In this document: positions 46,111-53,921 of the stretch, piece by piece
How positions within the stretch are numbered: position 1 is the stretch's first letter
Layout: each line of letters begins with the position of its first letter
Assembly: GCF_049800835.1 (NCBI RefSeq)
Contig: NZ_JBNAFU010000001.1
Location: 1,441,347 to 1,505,346 of the forward strand
Direction of reading: 5' to 3'
Source of the DNA: Dinoroseobacter sp049800835
GTDB taxonomy: Bacteria; Pseudomonadota; Alphaproteobacteria; Rhodobacterales; Rhodobacteraceae
DNA length: 64,000 nucleotides
Notes under the pieces: generated by a model
Told to the model about the DNA's origin: nothing
The model's input: only the letters and a program-made list of their open reading frames with translations
Database searches by the model: none
Position numbers and translations under genes: made by a program

Positions 46111-47186
46111 CGCTGTCCGTCCACCTTCAACATGGTTTTGGTGCTTTCGCCCTCGATGCGGGCTTCGAGGCCCCGCAGGGCATCACCGTGCTCTTCGGGC
46201 GGTCGGGATCTGGCAAGACGACCATCGTCAATGCCGTGGCGGGTCTGCTGCAACCCGACGCCGGCCAGATCTCCCTGAACGGAGAGGTACTGCTCGACAC
46301 AGCGTCCGGAGTGTCATTGCCGCCGCACAAACGGGGTCTTGGCTACATCTTCCAGGAAGGCCGCCTGTTCCCGCACCTGACGGTCCGGCAGAACCTGACC
46401 TACGGGCAGGTCTTCACGCGCGGCAGGCCGCCAGGGCCGAACTTCGATCAGGTGGTGGACCTGCTTGGGATCGGCGCGCTTCAGGACCGTCGCCCGGGTG
46501 CGCTTTCAGGGGGGGAAAAGCAACGCGTGGCCATCGGGCGCGCCCTGCTCGCCCGGCCGCGTCTGATCCTTGCGGATGAACCGCTGGCCGCACTGGACGA
46601 AGCCCGCAAGGCGGAGATTCTGCCCTATTTCGAACGGCTGCGGGACGAGGTGGCAATCCCGATCCTCTACGTGAGCCACGCCGCCGCCGAGGTCGCGCGC
46701 CTGGCCACGACCGTGGTTGCATTGCAGGACGGGCGCGTTGCGCGCCAGGGTCCGGCGATCGAGGTGCTGAGCGATCCGATGGTCACGCCGGCAGGTGTCC
46801 GCGCCGCCGGTGCGGTGCTGGAGGCGCGCGTCGTGGCCCACCACCCGGACGGGCTGAGCGAGTTGGACGCGCAGGGGCAGCGGCTGTTTCTGCCGCAGCT
46901 TGACCGCCCTGTCGGCGCGCAGATTCGCGTGCGGATCGCGGCACAGGACGTGATCCTGTCGCGCACCGCACCCGAGGGGCTGTCTGCGCTGAACATCCTG
47001 TCGGGCGAAATAGACCAGATCCGCCCGGGTGATGGGCCCGGAACACTGGTGTCGCTGCGCACGCCCGCCGGAACCGTGCTGGCGCGGGTCACGCAACGCT
47101 CCGCCGCAGCGCTGGATCTGGCCCCCGGGCGGTCGTGCTTTGCGGTGCTGAAATCGGTCGCAGTGGCCCCGCAGGATGTCGGGTGA
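46107..47186 (+). CDS. modC: Molybdate ABC transporter ATP-binding protein
   Basis: The 359-residue ATPase has Walker A LFGRSGSGKTTIVN, the Q-loop in LGYIFQEGRLFPHLT, signature ALSGGEKQRVAIGR and Walker B LILADEPLAALDEA, then a C-terminal MOP/TOBE domain (about residues 290-355) that binds molybdate and allows allosteric inhibition. It completes the operon; the octaheme cytochrome gene follows by 104 bases on the same strand. Confidence 0.96.
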   Translation: MTLSVHLQHGFGAFALDAGFEAPQGITVLFGRSGSGKTTIVNAVAGLLQPDAGQISLNGEVLLDTASGVSLPPHKRGLGYIFQEGRLFPHLTVRQNLTYGQVFTRGRPPGPNFDQVVDLLGIGALQDRRPGALSGGEKQRVAIGRALLARPRLILADEPLAALDEARKAEILPYFERLRDEVAIPILYVSHAAAEVARLATTVVALQDGRVARQGPAIEVLSDPMVTPAGVRAAGAVLEARVVAHHPDGLSELDAQGQRLFLPQLDRPVGAQIRVRIAAQDVILSRTAPEGLSALNILSGEIDQIRPGDGPGTLVSLRTPAGTVLARVTQRSAAALDLAPGRSCFAVLKSVAVAPQDVG

Positions 47187-47290
47187 TCCGGTCCCGACTG
47201 CGCGGACTTGTGCGTTGTAACCGCGAGGCGCTTCTGTTCACCTTTGGCCCAACGCCGACGGGGATTCGGCGCGATCGACAGGGATGCCTC

Positions 47291-49246
47291 ATGCGCGTTT
47301 TGCTTTTCGTATTTCTGACCAAGATGGCGGCTCTGTCGGCTATCCCGTCCGTGGCGCAAGAGGCGGAGTATGTCGGGTCGGGCGCGTGTATCGATTGCCA
47401 TACGGACGCAGCACAAGACTGGCAGGGCTCGCACCATGCCGGCGCCTGGACCGAAGCAACCGCCGAAAACATCACCGCCGATTTCGACGGGACATCCTTT
47501 GCGCTGCGCGGGCTTGAGGCTCGGTTCCGGATTGAGCCTGACGGCGCCCACCATGTCGAGGTCACAGAACCGGACGGCACCACCCGTGATTACCCGGTGC
47601 ATTCCGTCATCGGCGTGGAGCCATTGCAGCAATACGTTCTGGAAACCGAACCGGGCCGTCTGCAAAGCTTCGACGTTGTCTGGGATACCGAAGAGGGTGG
47701 CTGGTTTCACATCTACCCCAGTTCTGATCTGTCCCCGCGGGACGGGCTCCACTGGTCAGGCCCCTACAAGAACTGGAACGCGCGCTGTGCGGCTTGCCAC
47801 GCCACGGGGTTCGAAAAGAACTACATCCTCCGGTCACGCAGCTATGCCTCCACCCAGGTGGAGATCGGCGTGGGGTGCGAGGCGTGCCATGGCCCCGGGT
47901 CCACGCACGTTAATTGGGCGCAATCCACGCCGCAGCCTGCACCGCCGCAGAATTACGGGTTTGCAATGGATTTCTCCGATACGGAGGCAACGATCCAGCA
48001 ATGCGCCACTTGCCACTCCCGCAGAGAGGCGCATCTGGATGGCAACCCAATGCCAGGGTCGGCCTTCCACGATGACTACAATCTGGCCCTGCTGCGCGAG
48101 GGGCTCTATCACCCGGACGGGCAGATCTTGGAGGAGGTTTTCGTCTACGGATCGTTCCTGCAATCAAAGATGTATTCGAAGGGCGTCGGCTGTCTTGACT
48201 GCCATAACCCACACTCTGCCCAGCGGATTGCCGAGGGCAACGCCGTATGCACGCAATGCCATAGCCTTGCCGGAAACCCGGACTACCCGAGCCTTGAACT
48301 GGCCGACTATGACGCGCCGTCGCATCACTTCCACCCCGACGGCAGCGCGGGCGCGCAATGCAAGAACTGCCACATGGTGGAACAGGTCTATATGGGCAAC
48401 GACCGGCGGGCCGATCACTCCTTCCGCATTCCACGCCCGGATCTGGCCGCGCAGACAGGCACGCCGGACGCCTGCACCGAATGCCACACCGATCGAACGC
48501 CGGACTGGGCTGCGGCCCAACTGATCGAATGGTATCCCGACAGTGACGCGCGTGGCCCGCACTACGGCACGACCCTGGCCTTGGGTCGCGAGGATGCGGT
48601 TGCCGCCTCGGAGGAGTTGATTGCGCTGGCCCTCGATACGCAGGTTCCGGGCATCGTGCGGGCGACGGCCCTTTCGCTGGTTGAACGCGCGGGCAGCTTC
48701 ACCGCCGCCGAGGACCTTGTCCCGCTGCTGTCCGATCCCGACCCGCTGGTGCGCGCCGCCGCCGCCGGGGCGCAACGCGCCGCGCCGGTGGAGGTGCGTG
48801 TGGACCGTTTGCTTCCCCTTATGGAAGACACCTACAAGAACGTGAGGATCGAAGCCGCGCGCGCGCTTCTTGACGCCGATCCGTCGGCGTTTTCCCCGAT
48901 TGCGCAAGAGGTGTACCAGAACGCCCTTGATGACTGGCGCGGCGCCATCTCCAACCGGCTCGATTTTCCCGAAACGCACCTGCAACTGGCAGGCATCGCG
49001 ATGACCAACCGGGATTTCCGATCTGCTGTCAGCGCCTTCCGCGAGGCGGTCGCGCAAGACCCGCAGCGCGTTGATGCCTGGGTGATGATGATCCGCATCG
49101 GCGCGGCCCTCGGGGCGCAGGATCGCACGCTTCTGGACTTGCTGAACGAGGCACTTGAGGCAAATCCGGACGATCCTGCCCTGCTTGGTATCCTTGCGCA
49201 ACTGCGAGGCCTGCCAACGCAGGACGGGCTTTTGCCACCGCAGTAG
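47291..49246 (+). CDS. Octaheme c-type cytochrome with HEAT/TPR-like C-terminus
   Basis: The 651-residue exported protein (signal cleaved after about residue 23) carries eight CxxCH heme sites at residues 33, 166, 196, 238, 301, 320, 357 and 395. All are canonical CxxCH with no CxxCK site, so a nitrite-reductase-type catalytic heme is not evident. Residues 430-530 look like HEAT repeats (LVRAAAAGAQRAAPVEVRVD) and 560-640 like TPR (DFRSAVSAFREAVAQDPQRV). The layout resembles multiheme cytochromes of the c554 type fused to protein-binding helices. It lies in the same direction as modABC, but a link is not shown. It is likely a periplasmic electron carrier or reductase. Confidence 0.88.
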   Translation: MRVLLFVFLTKMAALSAIPSVAQEAEYVGSGACIDCHTDAAQDWQGSHHAGAWTEATAENITADFDGTSFALRGLEARFRIEPDGAHHVEVTEPDGTTRDYPVHSVIGVEPLQQYVLETEPGRLQSFDVVWDTEEGGWFHIYPSSDLSPRDGLHWSGPYKNWNARCAACHATGFEKNYILRSRSYASTQVEIGVGCEACHGPGSTHVNWAQSTPQPAPPQNYGFAMDFSDTEATIQQCATCHSRREAHLDGNPMPGSAFHDDYNLALLREGLYHPDGQILEEVFVYGSFLQSKMYSKGVGCLDCHNPHSAQRIAEGNAVCTQCHSLAGNPDYPSLELADYDAPSHHFHPDGSAGAQCKNCHMVEQVYMGNDRRADHSFRIPRPDLAAQTGTPDACTECHTDRTPDWAAAQLIEWYPDSDARGPHYGTTLALGREDAVAASEELIALALDTQVPGIVRATALSLVERAGSFTAAEDLVPLLSDPDPLVRAAAAGAQRAAPVEVRVDRLLPLMEDTYKNVRIEAARALLDADPSAFSPIAQEVYQNALDDWRGAISNRLDFPETHLQLAGIAMTNRDFRSAVSAFREAVAQDPQRVDAWVMMIRIGAALGAQDRTLLDLLNEALEANPDDPALLGILAQLRGLPTQDGLLPPQ

Positions 49247-49444
49247 CGACCCTGCCCTGCGCGGCGCATAAACCACGCATGGCGGCAAAAGCCTGCGGCC
49301 ATTCCGAAAAGAGTGGCCGAATCATGCTGCGGTGCGGAAACTTCCCTTACGTTACCCGAAAACGCAGTGCGGTCCTGGTTTGGGAGGGCCCGACTGCACA
49401 CTCACTTCCCTGGCGCCACTGGCCCCAACCCTGCCGAGGTTCGC

Positions 49445-50500
49445 ATGCTGGACTGTTCCGTCCTCCCCCTCCCGTCGTTTTCCACCAAGGGCCGCCATTC
49501 TGTCTCGGGCCTGTCTTCCGGCGCCTTCATGACGGTACAACTACATATCGCGCATTCGTCTGACTTCATTGGTGCGGGCGTGATTGCCGGGGGGCCCTAC
49601 CGCGCCGCCGAAAGCTATCGCGCGGCGCCAACCGCGCCAAGTTCCTGCATCCTGAACTCACTGTATATCGCGATGACCCCGCTGACCGCATCCGTGGCCC
49701 CGGATGCCAGCGCCCTTGTCGAGCAGGCGCGCGCAACCGGGAATATTGACCCTCTGGACAATCTCGCCACCCAACGGCTTTACATCTTCACCGGGACGAA
49801 AGACGCAGTCGTCAACCAGTACGCGGTGCGCAGCACCCGTGCGTTTTACGAATCTCTGGGCGTCTCGGGCGATGCGCTGTGTTTCGTGGATGACGTGCCG
49901 GCAGGGCATTCGATCATCACGACAAACCCCGAAGACAGCCCGCTCAGCGCCAACCAGCCGCCCTATATCAACAAGGGCGACTACATGCAGTCACACAAGA
50001 TCCTGGACCACATCTATCCGGGCGCGAAACCCGCCGCTGACCGCCCCAAGGGCGACTTGCTGCGGTTCGAGCAGGCCGATTATGTGGAGGGCCCACAGGA
50101 GCGCGCCTGCATGGCAGAGTTCGGCTATGTCTACATTCCCTCCGCCGTGGCTGCGGGCAAGGCCAAACCGCTTGGCGTGCACGTCGTCCTGCATGGCTGC
50201 AAGCAAGGCTACGCCTATGTGGATTACATCAACGGACGCGAGGACATTCAGAACACGCCTCCCTATGGCGACCGGTACGTGCGCACGACCGGCTACATGG
50301 AATGGGCCGAAGCGAACAACCTGATCATCTTGTTCCCGCAAGCCGATGGCGGCGACAGCACCGTGGTGCAGAACCCGGACGGCTGCTGGGACTGGTGGGG
50401 CTACAGTGCACAGGATCCCAACACCCCGGACTACTATTCGCAGGACGCCGTACAGATCAAAGCCATCAAGGCGATGCTTACGCGCCTGACCACAGGGTGA
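49445..50500 (+). CDS. PHA-depolymerase-like esterase (type 2 catalytic domain)
   Basis: The 351-residue alpha/beta hydrolase resembles short-chain-length polyhydroxyalkanoate depolymerases: lipase box GLSSGAF with nucleophile Ser24, an Asp in FTGTKDAVVN, His in PAGHSIITTN, and the family C-terminal NPDGCWDWWGYS. It has no signal peptide at the start chosen (GAGG 5 bases upstream), so it would be cytoplasmic; the frame continues 44 codons upstream without any signal-like sequence. The phasin-like gene follows 14 bases after its stop, which points to mobilisation of intracellular PHB granules. Confidence 0.83.
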   Translation: MLDCSVLPLPSFSTKGRHSVSGLSSGAFMTVQLHIAHSSDFIGAGVIAGGPYRAAESYRAAPTAPSSCILNSLYIAMTPLTASVAPDASALVEQARATGNIDPLDNLATQRLYIFTGTKDAVVNQYAVRSTRAFYESLGVSGDALCFVDDVPAGHSIITTNPEDSPLSANQPPYINKGDYMQSHKILDHIYPGAKPAADRPKGDLLRFEQADYVEGPQERACMAEFGYVYIPSAVAAGKAKPLGVHVVLHGCKQGYAYVDYINGREDIQNTPPYGDRYVRTTGYMEWAEANNLIILFPQADGGDSTVVQNPDGCWDWWGYSAQDPNTPDYYSQDAVQIKAIKAMLTRLTTG

Positions 50501-50514
50501 GGAGAGGACGAGAC

Positions 50515-50904
50515 ATGGACAACCACGTCACCAAGGGCATGAAACTTCAGGCAACGCAGGCCGCGCGCTGTGCGCACACCGTCAGCGATACGCTCAAGCT
50601 GGCCACGCAACCGCCAAAACCCACCACGATCACTGAGGCGTGGGAGCTTGGGATGTCGACATTCAAACGCTCCGCCGCGCTGCAGACATCGTGGATGAAC
50701 GATTGGGCGGAATGGATGAACTACGCGCAATCGCTGCCAGACACCGATACGGTGCCGAAATACCTCGCACAGTCGGGCAACATCGTGCTTCAGGCGCAGG
50801 CGCAGATGGTGTCGCAGATCAGCGAGCTGTCCGAACTGGTCGATAATGTCAGCGTGAACTACGGCTTCTGGCTGTCGCAACAGGTCAAGGGGCCCGAGGA
50901 TTAA
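50515..50904 (+). CDS. Phasin-like PHA granule protein
   Basis: The 129-residue protein is mostly amphipathic helix with no signal peptide: AWELGMSTFKRSAALQTSWM, then IVLQAQAQMVSQISELSELV. This fits phasin-family granule surface proteins by character, not by a strict motif. It follows the depolymerase-like gene by 14 bases with GGAGAGGA before the ATG. Its end overlaps the xylulokinase stop by 4 bases. Confidence 0.65.
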   Translation: MDNHVTKGMKLQATQAARCAHTVSDTLKLATQPPKPTTITEAWELGMSTFKRSAALQTSWMNDWAEWMNYAQSLPDTDTVPKYLAQSGNIVLQAQAQMVSQISELSELVDNVSVNYGFWLSQQVKGPED

Positions 50905-52358
50905 GCTTCGCGCATTGCGTTGCCGACCGATTGCAATGCCGGATAAAGCTGCCGGTATCCTGCCAGCCGCGCTGCATGGCGCGCCCGGCCGTCCGGCGCA
51001 GGCGCGAAGTTGGTCGAGACCTGCGGTTTGCGCGCGACCCTTGAGGGTGCCTCCCCTGTCACCGCCATCTGCGCGAGCCGCGCCGCACCGAGCGCCGGGC
51101 CGATATCCGCATCCGCGCTGCGCCCTATAGGGGTCTGGGTGACGTCGGCGATCATCTGCAGCAGAAAGTCGCTGCGTGTGCCACCCCCGATGGCCAGCAG
51201 GTGCGCGGGCCGCGTGCCCGCCGCTGCCAGCGCATCGGCGGCATCGGCAAAGCTGAAAGCAATCGCCTCGACCACGGCGCGCATCATCATGCCATGCGTC
51301 GTATCCTCCCCAAGTCCCCAGAACCCGGCACGAATATCCGTGTTGCCATGCGGCGTGCGCTCCCCGGTCAGATACGGAAGGAACAAGGGTCCGGGCGGGG
51401 CCTGCTCTGCCTCGGCCAGCAGGTCCTGGATCGGACGGTTCAGTATCTCCGACAACCACGCCATCGGCCGCGCACCGTTGAGCATGCAGGCCATCTGAAA
51501 CCAAAGCCCCGGCAGGGTGTGGGCATAGGCATGCACGCGGCTTTCAGGGTTCGGGCGATAGGACTTGGTGGTGACGAACATCTGTCCGGACGTCCCGAGC
51601 GAGATGAACCCATCGCCATCCTCGGTCGCACCGATGCCGATTGCCCCGGCGGCGGCGTCGCCCGCCCCGACTGCCACCGGGATACGTGCGGGCAGACCCA
51701 ATGCGTCCGCAGTTTCGGGCAGCAGTTTTCCGGCCACTGAATTGCCGGTCTTGATCTCCGGCAACCAGTTTGGGTCCGTCGCGCTTATGGTGCACAACAG
51801 CTCGGACCACGTGACCGATGCCTGATCAAGCCAGTGGGTACCCGCCGCATCCGTGGGATCCGTCACGCACTGACCGTGCAATTGCAGGCCGACATAATCC
51901 TTGGGCAGAAGCACCTTGCGAATGCGCGCATGCCGGTCCGGGTCATGCGCCTTGAGCCACAGCAGCTTCGGCGCCGTGAACCCCGGCATTGCCGGAACGC
52001 CCGCGATCTGGCCAAGATCCGGCGCGCAGGCATGCATGGTTGCGCATTCCTTCGCCGAACGGCCGTCGTTCCACAAGATCGCCGGCGCAACCGGACGCAA
52101 GTCCTGCCCCAGCATCACTGCGCCATGCATCTGCCCGGACAGGCCGATCCCGCCGACCCGACTGCGCAGGGTCGTCGAAACGCCCGACAAAGCCGTCGCC
52201 AATGCCTGAAACCACGCATCAGGGTCCTGCTCGCTCGCGGTCGGAAAAGGATGAGAGGTCGCAACAGGGGCCGCGCGGGTTTCGGCGAGCGCACCGTGCG
52301 TATCTATCAGGCAGAGCTTTACGGCGGAGGTTCCGATATCAATGCCGAGGAATAGAAT
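50901..52358 (-). CDS. xylB: Xylulokinase, apparently ATT-initiated
   Basis: The 485-residue FGGY-family kinase phosphorylates D-xylulose. It begins at LFLGIDIGTSAVKLCLID (phosphate 1), with GIGLSGQMHGAVML as the sugar site, VAVGAGDAAAGAIGIG and AIGGGTRSDFLLQMIADV (ATP site). From ATT (52358) the length is close to the 484 residues of E. coli XylB. No ATG, GTG or TTG lies between here and ATG 52514, which would add 52 unrelated residues and overlap fahA by 62 bases. GGAG sits 7 bases before the ATT. The start is therefore either a rare ATT or a sequencing error. Confidence 0.87.
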   Translation of the reverse strand: MLFLGIDIGTSAVKLCLIDTHGALAETRAAPVATSHPFPTASEQDPDAWFQALATALSGVSTTLRSRVGGIGLSGQMHGAVMLGQDLRPVAPAILWNDGRSAKECATMHACAPDLGQIAGVPAMPGFTAPKLLWLKAHDPDRHARIRKVLLPKDYVGLQLHGQCVTDPTDAAGTHWLDQASVTWSELLCTISATDPNWLPEIKTGNSVAGKLLPETADALGLPARIPVAVGAGDAAAGAIGIGATEDGDGFISLGTSGQMFVTTKSYRPNPESRVHAYAHTLPGLWFQMACMLNGARPMAWLSEILNRPIQDLLAEAEQAPPGPLFLPYLTGERTPHGNTDIRAGFWGLGEDTTHGMMMRAVVEAIAFSFADAADALAAAGTRPAHLLAIGGGTRSDFLLQMIADVTQTPIGRSADADIGPALGAARLAQMAVTGEAPSRVARKPQVSTNFAPAPDGRARHAARLAGYRQLYPALQSVGNAMREA

Positions 52359-52452
52359 TGTCTTGCTCCGTGTCCGTCTGGACTGGAGGAAATCACAGGC
52401 CGGCGCGCTGTGAAAGCACCCGCGCGCACCCAGTGGGTCGTTTTCCCCTCGA

Positions 52453-53727
52453 TCAAACCCCGTTTGGCCTTCGCGTCGCGGGGAGGATCGTACCGGTACA
52501 GGCGCCAAATCCAATTCGGTAAGGCCCCTCGCACCACCCGCGCAACGTCACGGTATCGCCATCATGCAGAAACGCGCGATCCTGCGCCCCGACCGGCACA
52601 GGTGTACGCCCGTTTGAGCTCAGTTCAAGCAGACAGCCAAAGCTGCCAGGTTGCGCGCCCGAAATGGTGCCGGACCCCAACAGATCGCCGGTCTCCATCG
52701 CGCAGCCCGACAACGTGTGATGCGCCAGTTGTTGCGCGGTGGAGTAGTAGAGTGTCTTTGCGTTCGTCCGGCTGATTACGGCAGCGGGCCCGCCCGCCGG
52801 GGCAAGATCGACTTCAAGCCGGATGTCGAAATTGGTGTCCGAGGCGGCATGCAGGTAGGGCAGAAGCGGTTTTTCACGCTCCGGAGTCGCGTGCCGGAAC
52901 GGCTCCAACGCCTCGCGTGTGACAACCCAGGGGCTGATCGACGTTCCGAACGCTTTCGACTGAAACGGACCAAGCGGCTGGTACTCCCACACCTGAATGT
53001 CGCGCGCCGACCAGTCGTTGAGCAGCACGAACCCAAAACACATCTCGAACGCTCGGTCCGTCGTGACCGGCGTTCCCATCTGGCTCGGCTGCCCCACAAT
53101 GGCCCCCAGTTCGAGCTCGAAATCCAGTTTCGCGCTCGGTCCCACCTCTGGCGCCTCGGCGTCCGGAGCCTTGATCTGCCCCAGCGGGCGGCGGATGTCC
53201 GTGCCGGACACGACCACGGTGGAGGCGCGACCGTTATACCCGATGGGCATATGCAGCCAGTTCGGCATAAGCGCATTTTCAGCGCCCCGGAACATCGTAC
53301 CGACATGGGTCGCGTGTTCTCTGGAGGCGTAGAAATCCGTGAAACTGCGCACGAAAATCGGCAGGTGCATGGTTGCGTCGGATTGCGCCACAAGCGGCAC
53401 TGTCGGATCCCCGCGATCCGCATCCAGCATATCGGAAATTCGCGCGCGCGTGGCAGACCAGATCGACGGGGGCAATGCCATCAGCGGATTCAACACGCCC
53501 TGCGCAAACACCCTGTCCGCGCCGCCGGGGGTCAGCACGCCTGATGCCTCAGCCGCGCTGAGATCGAGTATCATATCCCCGATCGCAACACCCACGCGCT
53601 TGCGCCCGTCCCCCGCGCTGAACACGCCGTAGGGCAGGTTCTGGATCGGGAAATCAGTGTCCGGACGATTGGCGCTTTCGACCCAACTGCGCCGCGCCGG
53701 ATCATGGGTCGCGTTCAGGTCCGGCAT
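52453..53727 (-). CDS. fahA: Fumarylacetoacetase
   Basis: The 424-residue enzyme cleaves fumarylacetoacetate to fumarate and acetoacetate, the last step of tyrosine/homogentisate degradation. It has the N-terminal FAH domain (SWVESANRPDTDFPIQNLPY) and the catalytic domain with FTDFYASREHATHVGTMFRG (metal and catalytic His), LDFELELGAIVG and NDWSARDIQVWEYQPLG. No homogentisate dioxygenase is adjacent in the window, so the rest of the pathway is elsewhere. xylB follows with a 94-base gap. Confidence 0.96.
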   Translation of the reverse strand: MPDLNATHDPARRSWVESANRPDTDFPIQNLPYGVFSAGDGRKRVGVAIGDMILDLSAAEASGVLTPGGADRVFAQGVLNPLMALPPSIWSATRARISDMLDADRGDPTVPLVAQSDATMHLPIFVRSFTDFYASREHATHVGTMFRGAENALMPNWLHMPIGYNGRASTVVVSGTDIRRPLGQIKAPDAEAPEVGPSAKLDFELELGAIVGQPSQMGTPVTTDRAFEMCFGFVLLNDWSARDIQVWEYQPLGPFQSKAFGTSISPWVVTREALEPFRHATPEREKPLLPYLHAASDTNFDIRLEVDLAPAGGPAAVISRTNAKTLYYSTAQQLAHHTLSGCAMETGDLLGSGTISGAQPGSFGCLLELSSNGRTPVPVGAQDRAFLHDGDTVTLRGWCEGPYRIGFGACTGTILPATRRPNGV

Positions 53728-53921
53728 TCGCCCCCTCCGTCCTCGTGTCCGTCATGCCAGTCGCGGCGCGGTCTCAGGCCCTTGATACGCGCAAATTGGA
53801 CAGTGGCGACACAGTTTTTCCAAGTTGGCCCTCCAAGAGCGCCCTTCTTTCGCCAAAGTCTCGGGGCCCTATCGAGCCAAAATCCCCGACAACGCCCGGA
53901 TATTTCAACGCGAGCAGCCTC

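Noticed and set aside
53745..53921. N-terminal extension of the spermidine-synthase-like protein
   Set aside because: 59 extra codons lack a signal or conserved features and lie in the divergent promoter region of fahA; the membrane helices begin right after ATG 53922.
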